Positions 45,062 through 55,773 of a stretch of 64,000 bases of DNA are shown here, in pieces. Below the pieces are notes generated by a model, which searched no databases, had not been told where the DNA came from, and worked only from the letters and a program-made list of their open reading frames with translations. The stretch spans positions 1 through 64,000 of the forward strand of contig NZ_SPPD01000013.1 in the NCBI RefSeq assembly GCF_004570575.1. Direction: 5' to 3'. The position numbers and the translations under genes were made by a program. This stretch comes from Streptococcus cuniculi (GTDB lineage: Bacteria > Bacillota > Bacilli > Lactobacillales > Streptococcaceae). Each line of letters begins with the position of its first letter. The first letter of the stretch is position 1.

Positions 45062-45394
45062 ATGGAGGAAAAAATAAGGCGGGTCTATCTTCCGATGACT
45101 GAGACCGCATTTTACATCTTATTTGCCTTACAGGAAGAGCGACACGGTTATGACATCACTCAAAGGACCAAAGAGTTGACGGGTGGTCAAGTCGTGATTA
45201 GCCCTGGTACCATGTACGGTACCCTTTCTAAAATGGAGAAGGACGGCTTGATTGTCTTTGTTGGCGAGGAAGAAAAGCGTAAGTTTTATCTGATAACAGA
45301 TTTAGGACGAGAGATTTTAGAAATAGAATGCGCGCGGATTTCACGTCTTTATCGAAATAGCCGAGGTGAGAAATATGAAGCGACAGAAGTTTAA
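45062..45394 (+). CDS. PadR family transcriptional regulator
   Basis: 110 aa, winged helix (ILFALQEERHGYDITQRTKELTGGQVVISPGTMYGTLSKMEKDG pattern, about 15-60). The ATG at 45062 follows AAGGAGAAGTTAT. It is the first gene of an operon with two DUF2812 proteins; PadR-DUF2812 pairs are widespread and DUF2812 is thought to act with the regulator. Overlapping palindromes at its promoter suggest autorepression. Confidence 0.85.
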   Translation: MEEKIRRVYLPMTETAFYILFALQEERHGYDITQRTKELTGGQVVISPGTMYGTLSKMEKDGLIVFVGEEEKRKFYLITDLGREILEIECARISRLYRNSRGEKYEATEV

Positions 45395-45917
45395 TAAGTT
45401 TTCCCCTAGCCAAATGGAAGTTTATTTTTATCGTATGCACCTATCGGGGCAGGCTGTAAAGCAAGTATCGTCGTGGAGTGGTCGGGTGGAATTTGTAGCC
45501 TGTAAGCCAGAGGAGATGGTCTATCGGCTTGATTTCTACCAACCGAGCAAGAAAGAGGTTGGTTTTTTCCCAGAATACGACGACCACTATCTGAGTTTCT
45601 TTCAAGATACGGGTTGGGAAATGGTGTGTGCGGTATCGCCCTATGTTGTTTGGCGCAAGCCGGTGGAGGCAGTCAGCCTTCCAGATGAGGCGCTCCTCTA
45701 CAATGATCGTGAAAGTCTCTATCAATACCAGAAAAAATTGGTTACTTATCGCATCCTGTCTACAGCCATCTTTCCTTTACTTGCTCTTACTTGGCGTATC
45801 ACTGAATGGAAATGGCAACACATTGCTTGGAATGGAATGATACTGCTCGTTTGGCTTGGTTTTGTAGGCTATCAAGGCTGGACATTGTCCCAGTTGAAAA
45901 AGGAGTTAATAAGATGA
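45375..45917 (+). CDS. DUF2812 domain protein, copy 1
   Basis: 180 aa. A soluble N-terminal domain of about 115 residues (VYRLDFYQP, FFQDTGWEMVCAVSPYVVWRKP) and two C-terminal membrane segments. The ATG at 45375 is preceded by GAGGTGAGAAAT and overlaps padR. The function is not established; it may be a membrane sensor that tunes PadR. Confidence 0.75.
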   Translation: MKRQKFNKFSPSQMEVYFYRMHLSGQAVKQVSSWSGRVEFVACKPEEMVYRLDFYQPSKKEVGFFPEYDDHYLSFFQDTGWEMVCAVSPYVVWRKPVEAVSLPDEALLYNDRESLYQYQKKLVTYRILSTAIFPLLALTWRITEWKWQHIAWNGMILLVWLGFVGYQGWTLSQLKKELIR

Positions 45918-46429
45918 AAACAGAAGTAAAACTCTTCTTCATTACCGACTTTGAAAAGGAAGAGGAGTACTTGACCGACATGCACCGAAAGGGCTGGAAA
46001 TTAAAAGAAATCCGGTTTGCCTGCCTGTTCATCTTTGAACCGTGCCCTAAAGCAGAGGTCAGCTATCGCCTAGACTTCAAGCCACGATTAGGGGCAGACA
46101 AGAACAGCTATTATCAACTGTATCAAGATTATGGTTGGGAGTATGTCAGTGTTTGCAATCATTTTGTTTGCTTCCGTAAGGCTATGGCAGGTGGGGAAGA
46201 AGTGGATATTTATAGTGACAGGCAGACGAAGTTAGCCATGATTGGCAGTATTTTCAAGTGGCGCTTTCTCTTTTTAGTGCTGATGAATCTCATTGTCCTG
46301 CGGAATGCCATTCAGGCGGATTCGTTTCTGTCCCTGTGGAGTGTACTAGAAATTCTCTATATCATTCTGTTGGTTTATTGTGGTGTTGGTTTTTATAAAT
46401 TGAGAAAGCGTTATACAGAAAGAGGTTAA
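45914..46429 (+). CDS. DUF2812 domain protein, copy 2
   Basis: 171 aa with the same plan as copy 1: SYRLDFKP, YQDYGWEYVSVCNHFVCFRK, then two membrane segments. The ATGA overlap with copy 1 couples translation. The two look like ancient duplicates and may form a heterodimer. Confidence 0.75.
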   Translation: MKTEVKLFFITDFEKEEEYLTDMHRKGWKLKEIRFACLFIFEPCPKAEVSYRLDFKPRLGADKNSYYQLYQDYGWEYVSVCNHFVCFRKAMAGGEEVDIYSDRQTKLAMIGSIFKWRFLFLVLMNLIVLRNAIQADSFLSLWSVLEILYIILLVYCGVGFYKLRKRYTERG

Positions 46430-46430
46430 A

Positions 46431-46643
46431 ATGAAAAAGGAAACAAATCAGAGAGTTGCTATCGGAGTGGTACCTATTTTAGTTATCAATTTTTTGCTAA
46501 ATATGCATCGGTTACAGTTTGAGCAGTTGACACCCTTGAAAGTCTTGATTGATATGCTTGTTCTGATTCACCCTGTCTTGATAGGAATCATCCTATATCG
46601 CTGGAGGAAAGTAAGCAAAATGGATAAGGAGAGAAAAGCATGA
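46431..46643 (+). CDS. Small two-segment membrane protein
   Basis: 70 aa; not recognised. Two hydrophobic segments (about 9-25 and 36-57) and a basic tail. The AGAGG site lies before the ATG, its stop overlaps the next gene by four bases, so it is an operon member. Confidence 0.6.
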   Translation: MKKETNQRVAIGVVPILVINFLLNMHRLQFEQLTPLKVLIDMLVLIHPVLIGIILYRWRKVSKMDKERKA

Positions 46644-47326
46644 AGAAAACATTTTGGAACATGTTGAAGGTGGTAGGGAGCCTGGTGTTGGTCTTTATCA
46701 TCAATCGCCCGCTGACCTACCTTATCAGTCATCAAAAAAGCCTAACTGCGTGGACGGCTTGGGGCGCCAGTCTACTCTATCTACTTGCCGTTTTGGGACT
46801 CATTCTTTGGCTTTGGCGTGTTTATCGCACGGAGACAGTAGCGAATTCCTTACGTTTGAAAGATGTTGGTATTGCTCTACTGTTTGGCTTGCTTGCTAGA
46901 CTTGTTGCCATTATTGGTACTTTATTGATTCTGCTAACAAGTGGGCAGGAAACGAGTGCAAATGACACTGTTTTGTTTGGCATTGCAGCGGAGTTGAAAG
47001 ATGGATTTTTTCCCATTGCCGTCCTGTTCTTACTCTATACTGCTTTGATTGCACCGGTTGTCGAGGAGTTGATTTTTAGAGGTCTCTTCATCGAGTTGCT
47101 TTTCAAAAATGGACCTAAATGGCTAGCTTGGTTGCTGTCGTCTGCAGTATTTGCAGGTCTTCATCTTCATTCCGTTGCCCCAATGGAGTTCCTGCTATAC
47201 TTTGCTCTAGCCAGTGTCTTGTATCTCTCCTATGCTCGTCGTGGGGAAATCAAGGACTCAATATTGGTTCATATCTTAAACAACGCTCTACCAAGTCTAG
47301 TCTTTGCTTTCCAGATTTTTTTCTAA
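46640..47326 (+). CDS. CPBP family intramembrane metalloprotease
   Basis: 228 aa, about seven membrane segments with the CAAX-protease/bacteriocin-processing motifs EELIFRGLF (motif 1), FAGLHLH (motif 2) and HILNNALPS (motif 3). In streptococci such proteins serve in bacteriocin immunity or protein processing. It closes the PadR-DUF2812 operon, an arrangement that hints at envelope stress or peptide defence. Confidence 0.8.
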   Translation: MKKTFWNMLKVVGSLVLVFIINRPLTYLISHQKSLTAWTAWGASLLYLLAVLGLILWLWRVYRTETVANSLRLKDVGIALLFGLLARLVAIIGTLLILLTSGQETSANDTVLFGIAAELKDGFFPIAVLFLLYTALIAPVVEELIFRGLFIELLFKNGPKWLAWLLSSAVFAGLHLHSVAPMEFLLYFALASVLYLSYARRGEIKDSILVHILNNALPSLVFAFQIFF

Positions 47327-47347
47327 TCTAGGACCTTAGACTGATTT

Positions 47348-47374
47348 TTAGCACTCTTGTCAAAAGAGTGCTAA
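47348..47374. promoter_or_regulatory. CIRCE operator 1 (also terminator-like)
   Basis: Perfect TTAGCACTC-N9-GAGTGCTAA, the HrcA binding site. It is followed by ATTTTTGCTTTTTT, so it may also end the CPBP transcript. It lies 17 bases upstream of the -35. Confidence 0.9.
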
Positions 47375-47391
47375 ATTTTTGCTTTTTTGCC

Positions 47392-47419
47392 TTGACAATC
47401 TGGTGAAACGGTGTATAAT
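47392..47419 (+). promoter_or_regulatory. hrcA-grpE-dnaK promoter
   Basis: TTGACA (47392-47397), 16-base spacer, TATAAT (47414-47419), flanked by CIRCE operators on both sides. Confidence 0.9.
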
Positions 47420-47430
47420 GGAATCATGAG

Positions 47431-47457
47431 TTAGCACTCAAAGGTTTAGAGTGCTAA
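47431..47457. promoter_or_regulatory. CIRCE operator 2
   Basis: Perfect TTAGCACTC-N9-GAGTGCTAA, placed after the -10 and so within the transcript start region. HrcA binding here blocks transcription until heat stress. Confidence 0.95.
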
Positions 47458-47485
47458 TAGAGGAATCCTGATTGGAGGTGAGGTT

Positions 47486-48520
47486 TTGGTAACAGAGCGC
47501 CAACATGAAATTCTAAATTTAATCGTTGAAATCTTTACAAAAACACACGAACCAGTAGGATCCAAGGCTCTTCAAGAGAGCATTGCTTCTAGCAGTGCAA
47601 CCATTCGCAATGAAATGGCTGCTCTCGAAAAAAAGGGACTGCTTGAAAAGGCCCATACCTCAAGTGGGCGAATGCCGAGTGTCGAAGGCTTCAAATACTT
47701 TGTGGAGCATTCCTTGACATTTGACAGTTTGGCTGAAGAAGATGTTTATCAAGTTGTCAGGCGTTTTGATAGAGAATTTTTCCGACTGAATGATATTTTT
47801 CAGACAGCGGCAGATAGTCTGGCTGATTTAACAGCCTGCACGGTGGCGGTGCTTGATGTCGAGCCTAGTCAGCAAAAGTTAACAGCCTTTGACATCGTGA
47901 TTCTTAGTCAGCATGCGGCCTTGGCTGTTATGACCTTAGATGAATCGAAAACGCTGACGAGACAGTTTGCTATTCCTAGAAATTTTCTCCGTGAAGATTT
48001 AATAGAAGTCAGAAGTCTGGTGCAAGAGCGCCTGCTTGGAAGAACAGTGCTAGACATTCACTATAAGTTACGGACTGAGATTCCGCAGATTATCCAGCGG
48101 CACTTTGTCACGACAGACAATGTCCTTGATTTATTTGAACACATTTTCTCAGATCTCTTTATAGAGGATGTCATAACTGCTGGAAAGATGCGCTTGCTCG
48201 ATTTTGCAGATAGCAATGCGTATCAGTTCTTTGACTTTCCGCAAAAGGTCGCCCTTGAGATGCGGAACAATCTTGGAGAAGATGAGATGCAGAGTGTCAG
48301 GGTGGCTGACAGTCGAGAAAAATCACTCTCAAACCTGACCGTGATGACGACTAGGTTTCTCATTCCCTATCGTGGATTTGGGCTACTGTCTGTTATTGGC
48401 CCGATCAATGTGGACTATAAGCGCTTGATGAGCCTGATTAACCTCGTCAACCGCGTCCTCATGATGAAACTAACCGACTTTTACCGCTACCTAAGCAGTA
48501 ACCATTATGAGGTTCACTAA
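47486..48520 (+). CDS. hrcA: Heat-inducible transcription repressor HrcA
   Basis: 344 aa, with an N-terminal winged helix (about 1-75, [31 protein letters not shown]) and a C-terminal domain needing GroE for activity. It represses its own operon at CIRCE. The TTG start follows GGAGGTGAGGTT. It is the first gene of the class I heat-shock operon. Confidence 0.95.
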   Translation: MVTERQHEILNLIVEIFTKTHEPVGSKALQESIASSSATIRNEMAALEKKGLLEKAHTSSGRMPSVEGFKYFVEHSLTFDSLAEEDVYQVVRRFDREFFRLNDIFQTAADSLADLTACTVAVLDVEPSQQKLTAFDIVILSQHAALAVMTLDESKTLTRQFAIPRNFLREDLIEVRSLVQERLLGRTVLDIHYKLRTEIPQIIQRHFVTTDNVLDLFEHIFSDLFIEDVITAGKMRLLDFADSNAYQFFDFPQKVALEMRNNLGEDEMQSVRVADSREKSLSNLTVMTTRFLIPYRGFGLLSVIGPINVDYKRLMSLINLVNRVLMMKLTDFYRYLSSNHYEVH

Positions 48521-48545
48521 GATACAAAGCCCGTTAAGAACTCAA

Positions 48546-48632
48546 AGCGAAAATAGAAAATTTGACGAAGAACGAAAAGTTCTAGGAAAATTTGTCTTTT
48601 TCGCACAGAGTTTAGGGCGTGTTCAATTTTTA
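48546..48632 (+). repeat. Heat-shock-spacer repeat, copy A
   Basis: Contains GAAAATAGAAAATTTGACG, TTCTAGGAAAATTTG, TTTTTCGCACAGAG and TTAGGGCGTGTTCAATT. Related copies lie at 51549-51640, 51687-51735 with 51893-51950, 53968-54026, and inverted at 52382-52489 and 52515-52620. Confidence 0.65.
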
Positions 48633-48679
48633 AGATACGAGGGCGTTTGACACGAGCTGCACTCGTTTTATCTCCCACC

Positions 48680-48705
48680 TTCAACAGTTCTTTTGGACTG
48701 TTGAA
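48680..48705. repeat. Stem-loop in hrcA-grpE gap
   Basis: TTCAACAGT/ACTGTTGAA, same AGTCC-type hairpin family as 2808 and 34684. The remaining gap to grpE holds no gene. Confidence 0.55.
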
Positions 48706-48846
48706 GCAACTGAAAATTAGGAAACATGACGAGTGAAAAGCTCCAGTGGAGGTTTTCAACCTATTTCCTAACGGCAGTCCGGTCAGGCTAAAATTGTTGT
48801 TATAAAAAGAAAGTATTTCTAAATATTGTTATAAAGGAGGTTTCAC

Positions 48847-49371
48847 GTGACCGAAGAAATCAAAAAAGAAGCACAAGTTGAGGAAGTGGAGGAGACAGAA
48901 GAAGCTGTCCAAGAAGAAACACCTCAAGAAAAATCCGAGTTGGAGCTTGCGAATGAGCGTGCAGAAGACTTTGAAAACAAGTATCTGCGTGCTGTGGCAG
49001 AGATGCAAAATATTCAGCGTCGCAGTAGTGAAGAACGTCAAACCTTACAAAGATACCGCAGTCAAGATTTGGGCAAGGCAATCTTGCCGTCTCTAGATAA
49101 CCTAGAGCGTGCCCTAGCGGTGGATGGCTTGACAGATGAGGTGAAAAAAGGTCTTGAAATGGTTCAAGAAAGTCTGGTTCAGGCACTCAAAGATGAAGGC
49201 ATTGAAGAAGTGGCAGCAGACGGGGCGTTCGACCCCAACTTCCACATGGCGATTCAAACCATGCCGGCAGATGATGACCACCCAGCCGACACCATTGCCC
49301 AAGTCTTCCAAAAAGGCTATAAGCTTCACGAGCGTGTCCTTCGTCCAGCTATGGTGGTCGTGTATAACTAA
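48847..49371 (+). CDS. grpE: Nucleotide exchange factor GrpE
   Basis: 174 aa with an acidic N-terminus, a long coiled coil (about 30-80) and the C-terminal beta domain ([16 protein letters not shown]). It releases ADP from DnaK. GTG start with AAAGGAGGTTTCAC upstream. It is in the hrcA operon but separated by a 326-bp repeat region. Confidence 0.95.
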   Translation: MTEEIKKEAQVEEVEETEEAVQEETPQEKSELELANERAEDFENKYLRAVAEMQNIQRRSSEERQTLQRYRSQDLGKAILPSLDNLERALAVDGLTDEVKKGLEMVQESLVQALKDEGIEEVAADGAFDPNFHMAIQTMPADDDHPADTIAQVFQKGYKLHERVLRPAMVVVYN

Positions 49372-49377
49372 TCATTA

Positions 49378-49440
49378 GTATAGTCTTTCGTTTATCTTTT
49401 ATTACTTTGTCAACTGTTGTCTAGTACTAAAAGGAAACAA
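49378..49440. repeat. Shortened TATAGTC-type repeat
   Basis: TATAGTCTTTCGTTTA...TTTATTACTTTGTCAACT and TCTAGTACTAAA follow the pattern of the 63343-63446 element with the middle missing. Confidence 0.5.
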
Positions 49441-49452
49441 GCATAACAATCT

Positions 49453-49540
49453 AATACTCAACAAAAATCAAAAGTCGAAGATAGAACTGGGGTTCATCAA
49501 GGCTCTTGACAAAGTATAGTTTTGATTTGTAAAGAGTATA
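49453..49540 (+). repeat. BOX-like repeat
   Basis: Starts AATACTCAACAAAAATCAAAA, has AGATAGAACTGG with TTCATCAAGG, and ends TTTTGATTTGTAAAGAGTAT; ends are inverted. It lies between grpE and dnaK. Confidence 0.55.
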
Positions 49541-49661
49541 ACTTGTCCGAAATGACAGAAAACTATGATTAAAAAGAAAAAATAAATTTAATTGTTGAAA
49601 GGATTTGAACGTTACTTTCAGTCGCTAGATGAAGAAAGCCTCGCTTTCTCTAATCTCCCGA

Positions 49662-51531
<1,870 letters not shown>

Positions 51532-51548
51532 GATACGGAGGACGTATA

Positions 51549-51640
51549 AAAAGCGACAGGAAAATAGGAGATATGACGCAGGAGCAGTGCTCCTAGGAAT
51601 ATCTATCTTTTTCCCGAGCTTTTAGTCCGAGTTCAACTTG
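51549..51640 (+). repeat. Heat-shock-spacer repeat, copy B
   Basis: GGAAAATAGGAGATATGACG, GTGCTCCTAGGAATAT, CTTTTTCCCGAG and TTTAGTCCGAGTTCAA follow copy A in order. It starts 18 bases after dnaK. Confidence 0.65.
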
Positions 51641-51686
51641 GCAGTCCCCCTTTGCTTTTCGAGCGTCGTAGGTGATGGCGTAACAA

Positions 51687-51950
51687 AAACAATAGAAAAA
51701 TAGGAAGTCATCACTGTGTGCGATGTACACAAGGTGGCTTATCCCTAAAGGGATTCTCATCTATAATTAGCTAAAGCTGAAACAGTTGCCTATCCACTAA
51801 AGGGATTCTCATCTGTAACCCGCTAAAGCGGGAACAGCTGCCTATCCACTAAAGGGATTCTCATCTGTAACCCGCTAAAGCGGGAACAGCTGCCTATCTT
51901 TTTTCTGAAGTCTTTAGTCGGAACTCAATTTTGGTTACATAGTATGAATA
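51687..51950 (+). repeat. Heat-shock-spacer repeat, copy C, split by tandem units
   Basis: The left half (ATAGAAAAATAGGAAGTCATC) and the right half (CTATCTTTTTTCTGAAG, TTTAGTCGGAACTCAATT) of the repeat are separated by three 52-bp tandem units. Confidence 0.55.
51737..51892 (+). repeat. Three tandem 52-bp units
   Basis: Units at 51737-51788 (diverged), 51789-51840 and 51841-51892 (identical). Each has CTAAAGGGATTCTCATCT and, in the last two, the hairpin CCCGC-TAAA-GCGGG. Confidence 0.9.
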
Positions 51951-52381
51951 GACTTTTAGTCCAATCTCAGTTCAGTAGATGAGTGGGAGAAAGGAACATT
52001 ATCTTTTGTTGCATAGATAAAACACACGTATCGAAAGATACAGATAGCAAGGAGCTAGGGAGGATTTCTTGGCTCCTGCTTTGCTAGTCAGAAATAGCAA
52101 GGTATGGCATATGGGCGATTGCAATGCCCCTTTTGGTCAGGCGTTTTGCCCAAGCAGGGAATTGTCTGGGTTCGGGATTGTCCTAAAAAGCGCTCTAGTC
52201 CTCGCGTATCTTGTGCGTTGTATAGAACGATGATTGTCGCTAGGACTCAAGCCGTTCGCCGTCCAATACCTATTTTGACTGTGTTTTAAGGAATTAAGTA
52301 CGCCGACAACTCTTTGAAAAAAGATGAACAATTTCTCTCCGTTAGGTTACCTATTTTCATCTTGCTCAATCTACATTTTAT
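51951..52381. other. Middle of dnaK-dnaJ spacer, no confident gene
   Basis: Contains a GGAGC/GCTCC pairing near 52050-52080 and a 61-codon open frame at 52104 without a ribosome site or family likeness. I see no supported gene. Confidence 0.4.
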
Positions 52382-52489
52382 AGAAAGGAATAAGTGTTCT
52401 TAACTGAACACGGGCTACGGACTGTGTCAAAAAGATAACTGCTTCCTAGACGCAAGCGTCTTTGTCAAGTTTCCCATTTTTTTTTCGAG
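52382..52489 (-). repeat. Heat-shock-spacer repeat, copy E (inverted)
   Basis: Shares AGAAAGGAA, CTGTGTCAAAAA, TTCCTAGACGCAAGCGTCTTTG with copy F; read on the minus strand it follows copy A. Confidence 0.65.
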
Positions 52490-52514
52490 TTATTGAACGA
52501 CTTAACATCTTAAC

Positions 52515-52620
52515 AGAAAGGAACAAGAGTGTTCAAGCAATTGAACCCGCCCTAACGTCTGTGTCAAAAATCCAAACGTTTCCTAGACGCAAGCGTCTTT
52601 GTTACATTTGCTATTTTGAC
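52515..52620 (-). repeat. Heat-shock-spacer repeat, copy F (inverted)
   Basis: Minus strand reads GCAAATGTAAC, AAGACGCTTGCGTCTAGGAA, GACACAGACGTTAGGGCG and GTTCAATT. Contains the hairpin AGACGCAAGCGTCT. Confidence 0.7.
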
Positions 52621-52635
52621 ATTGCCGCTTACGGG

Positions 52636-52644
52636 CTTGGTATC
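52636..52644 (+). promoter_or_regulatory. CTTGGTATC motif before dnaJ start
   Basis: Same nine bases as before dnaK, four bases from the dnaJ ATG. No Shine-Dalgarno sequence is seen. Confidence 0.4.
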
Positions 52645-52648
52645 TTAA

Positions 52649-53770
52649 ATGAACAATACAGAATTTTATGATCGTCTAGGGGTTTCTAAGGATGCCTCAC
52701 AGGATGAAATCAAAAAGGCTTACCGAAAAATGTCCAAGAAATACCACCCAGACATCAATAAGGAGGCTGGGGCAGAGCAGAAGTATAAGGATATTCAAGA
52801 GGCCTATGAAACGCTTAGTGATGCTCAAAAGCGGGCTAGCTATGACCAATTTGGGGCTGCTGGTGCCCAAGGTGGTTTTGGCGGCGGTGGCTTTGACGGA
52901 GCAGGTTTCGGCGGCTTTGAAGATATTTTTTCCAGCTTCTTTGGCGGCGGTGGCGCAAGCCGTAATCCCAATGCGCCTCGTCAGGGAGACGACCTTCAAT
53001 ACCGCATTAACTTGAAGTTTGAAGAGGCGATTTTCGGAGCAGAGAAAGAAGTCAGCTACAATCGTGAAGCGACCTGTCGGACCTGTACGGGTTCTGGTGC
53101 CAAACCGGGTACTAGTCCTGTGACCTGTGGTCGCTGTCACGGTGCGGGAGTCATCAATGTTGATACCCAAACACCGCTCGGTATGATGCGCCGCCAAGTG
53201 ACCTGTGATGTCTGTCATGGTCGCGGAAAAGAAATTAAGGACCCATGCCATACCTGCCACGGTACAGGTCATGAAAAGCAAGCTCATACGGTTACGGTAA
53301 AAGTGCCAGCTGGGGTTGAAACAGGTCAAAAAATCCGTCTTTCAGGTCAAGGAGAGGCTGGTTTTAACGGTGGCCCTTACGGAGATCTTTTTGTAGTGAT
53401 TCAGGTGCAAGCTTCGGACAAGTTTGAACGGGACGGCATGACCATTCACTATAGGCTCAATCTCAATTTCGTTCAAGCAGCTTTGGGAGATACGGTACAT
53501 GTGCCGACTGTCCATGGCGATGTGGACTTGGTGATTCCTGAAGGAACGCAAACAGGTAAGAAATTCCGCTTGAAAGGCAAAGGGGCTCCGAGCCTACGCG
53601 GCAGTATGGTCGGAGATCAATACGTGACGATTAACGTTGTGACTCCTACCAATCTCAATGACAAACAAAAAGCAGCCTTGAAAGATTTCGCAGCTGCTGG
53701 AAATATCGCTGTTCATCCACAGAAAAAAGGATTTTTCGATAAGGTCAAAGATGCCTTTGATGACCTATAA
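52649..53770 (+). CDS. dnaJ: Chaperone protein DnaJ (Hsp40)
   Basis: 373 aa: J domain with HPD ([10 protein letters not shown], about 33-35), Gly/Phe-rich linker (about 75-110), and four zinc motifs [32 protein letters not shown], then the substrate-binding C-terminal domains. It stimulates DnaK ATPase. It is 1.1 kb from dnaK, the gap filled with repeats, and has no visible ribosome site. A terminator follows. Confidence 0.97.
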   Translation: MNNTEFYDRLGVSKDASQDEIKKAYRKMSKKYHPDINKEAGAEQKYKDIQEAYETLSDAQKRASYDQFGAAGAQGGFGGGGFDGAGFGGFEDIFSSFFGGGGASRNPNAPRQGDDLQYRINLKFEEAIFGAEKEVSYNREATCRTCTGSGAKPGTSPVTCGRCHGAGVINVDTQTPLGMMRRQVTCDVCHGRGKEIKDPCHTCHGTGHEKQAHTVTVKVPAGVETGQKIRLSGQGEAGFNGGPYGDLFVVIQVQASDKFERDGMTIHYRLNLNFVQAALGDTVHVPTVHGDVDLVIPEGTQTGKKFRLKGKGAPSLRGSMVGDQYVTINVVTPTNLNDKQKAALKDFAAAGNIAVHPQKKGFFDKVKDAFDDL

Positions 53771-53806
53771 GAAAAAACCAAGTTCAGGCTCTTAGTCTGG
53801 CAATGC

Positions 53807-53853
53807 AATCACTTCAATTAGGTTGTAAACCCTTGGTTGAAGTGATTTTTTTG
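53807..53853 (+). terminator. Terminator after dnaJ
   Basis: AATCACTTCAA pairs with TTGAAGTGATT, followed by TTTTT. Confidence 0.85.
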
Positions 53854-53967
53854 TCCTTTAGGACTGATGGTGGGAGCTAGTCAGGGATTGATTGTTGATG
53901 CTCTTTGAAAATCAAAAGGTTCCTTTGTTAACTTAGTATAAGTAACGAAGACGTAAAGAAATCTGTA

Positions 53968-54026
53968 TGAAAATAGGAAACTGACGCAATGTGTAGTACA
54001 CACAAGGAAGTTTATCTTTTTCACTA
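53968..54026 (+). repeat. Heat-shock-spacer repeat, copy D
   Basis: GAAAATAGGAAACTGACGCA, a GTGTAGTACACAC hairpin and TTTATCTTTTTCAC follow the left part of copies B and C; it runs directly into a BOX-like element. Confidence 0.55.
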
Positions 54027-54131
54027 ATACTCTTTGAAAATGAAATTTAAACGTCGTCAGCGTCGCCTTGCCGTATGCCAGTACAGCCTTCGGCTAGCTT
54101 CCTAGTTTGCTTTTTGATTTTCTTTGAGTAT
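54027..54131 (-). repeat. BOX-like repeat (boxA-boxC)
   Basis: Starts ATACTCTTTGAAAATG, contains GTCAGCGTCGCCTTGCCGTA and CGGCTAGCTTCCTAGTTTGC, and ends GATTTTCTTTGAGTAT. This is the pneumococcal BOX pattern in reverse orientation. Confidence 0.8.
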
Positions 54132-54212
54132 GAGTACTCGTTCCCAGGGCTTGCTGATTTTAGTGTTTCATGATAGGCTAAAGTTAATAAAGGTCGTAAA
54201 AGGAGAAGTGTC

Positions 54213-55667
54213 ATGTACCAAGATGCGATAGCTATGGCAGAGGCTATTCGAAATGGAGTAGTGACGGCTGAGGAGTGTGTGAGAGCCAGTATCGAGAAGA
54301 TTGAAGCTTTGAATCCACATTTGAATGCAGTTGTGAGTACCCAATATGAACAAGCGCTAGAGCGTGCGAGAAATCTGGAAGTAGGAGATAAGCCATTTGC
54401 AGGTGTTCCAATCCTGTTGAAAGACTTGGGACAGGAACAGGCAGGTGAGTTGTCGACAGCGGGTTCTCGCCTGTTTGCCAATTATCGAGCGCATAAGAGT
54501 GATCGGTATACGCAGCGCATGGAAGAACTAGGTTTTATCGTGCTTGGGCGAGCCAATACTCCAGAATTTGGCTTTAAGAATATCTCAGATAGTAGGGTAC
54601 ATGGTGCAGTCAATCTTCCTGTGGATGTGACCCGCAATGCAGGTGGGTCTAGCGGTGGTTCGGCCGCTGCCGTAGCTTCTGGTATGGTGGCGCTTGCGGG
54701 TGCGTCAGATGGCGGTGGATCCATTCGTATTCCGGCTAGTTTTAATGGACTTATTGGCTTAAAGACCAGTCGCGGTCGGATACCAGTTGGCCCGTCCTCC
54801 TATCGGGGCTGGCAGGGGGCATCTGTGCATTTTGCTCTTACCAAATCTGTCCGAGACACCAAGAGCCTCCTCTATCATTTGCAGAGCTATCAGGTCGAAG
54901 CGCCCTTTCCCTTGCAGCCCTTGTCTTGGGAGAGTTTGTTTGCGTCTCGAAGAAGACCACTCACCATTGCCTTTTCACTCCAGTCACCGATTGGGACACC
55001 TGTATCAGCAGAAGCGCAAGAGGCAGTTGTAAATCTTCTACCTGTCTTAGAGGAATTAGGCCATCAGGTAACGGAGCTGGCTGCATATCCCTTAGACGGT
55101 ATTGAAGCCATGCGTTCGTATTACGTGATGAATAGTGTGGAGGCGGCGCAGATGTTTGCAGGAATTGAAGCAAATATGAATCGTCAGCTGAAGATAGACG
55201 ATATGGAATTGATGACTTGGGCTATTTACCAGAGCGGTCAGACCATTCCTGCCTATCGCTATAGTCAGATTTTACAGGATTGGGATCAATACAGCGCGAA
55301 AATGGCAGCTTTTCATGAGAATTATGATCTTTTGCTCACTCCTACAGTAGCAGAAGTTGCCCCTAAGCACGGTCAATTTGCGCTGGATAAGCAGCTGTCG
55401 GAAAAGTTGCGCCACATGGCTGACTATGACATGGAGGAGCAACAGGAACTCATTTGGCAGATGTTTGAAAAGAGCCTTTCATGGACTCCTTTTACGCAAC
55501 AGGCAAATCTTACGGGTCAACCCTCCATCAGTCTGCCGCTCTATCAAACGGCACAAGGTCTACCGATAGGTGTCCAGTTGACGGCTGCGAAGGGGAGAGA
55601 GGATATTCTTTTGTTTGTAGCAGAAGAACTTGAAAAGTTAGGAGAGCTGATATGTAAAGTGCTTTAA
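54213..55667 (+). CDS. Amidase signature family protein (GatA-like)
   Basis: 484 aa. Catalytic Ser-Ser-Lys set: Lys in ILLKDLG (about 69), Ser in NAGGSSGGSAA (about 145) and the glycine-rich GASDGGGSIRIPA (about 163-175). It hydrolyses amides of unknown kind. GatB and GatC are absent nearby, so it is not the tRNA amidotransferase subunit by context. AAAAGGAGAAGTGTC precedes the ATG. It is followed by an amino-acid transporter and may use its substrate. Confidence 0.85.
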   Translation: MYQDAIAMAEAIRNGVVTAEECVRASIEKIEALNPHLNAVVSTQYEQALERARNLEVGDKPFAGVPILLKDLGQEQAGELSTAGSRLFANYRAHKSDRYTQRMEELGFIVLGRANTPEFGFKNISDSRVHGAVNLPVDVTRNAGGSSGGSAAAVASGMVALAGASDGGGSIRIPASFNGLIGLKTSRGRIPVGPSSYRGWQGASVHFALTKSVRDTKSLLYHLQSYQVEAPFPLQPLSWESLFASRRRPLTIAFSLQSPIGTPVSAEAQEAVVNLLPVLEELGHQVTELAAYPLDGIEAMRSYYVMNSVEAAQMFAGIEANMNRQLKIDDMELMTWAIYQSGQTIPAYRYSQILQDWDQYSAKMAAFHENYDLLLTPTVAEVAPKHGQFALDKQLSEKLRHMADYDMEEQQELIWQMFEKSLSWTPFTQQANLTGQPSISLPLYQTAQGLPIGVQLTAAKGREDILLFVAEELEKLGELICKVL

Positions 55668-55773
55668 ATTTTCAGTTAAAATAATTGATAAAAGCGTTTT
55701 CTTATGATACCCTAGCTTTATATGTTCTGTGACTTGGATAACGGGTCTCAAAACGGATAAAAAGGAGATCATT

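Noticed and set aside
46654..46899. Alternative-frame ORF over the CPBP gene
   Set aside because: Shadow of the real protease gene, which has conserved motifs.
51737..51892. CRISPR-like array
   Set aside because: The units are directly adjacent 52-bp tandem copies without unique spacers, and no cas genes are near.
52104..52289. 61-codon open frame in the dnaK-dnaJ spacer
   Set aside because: No ribosome site, no recognisable family, and it lies amid repeat sequence.
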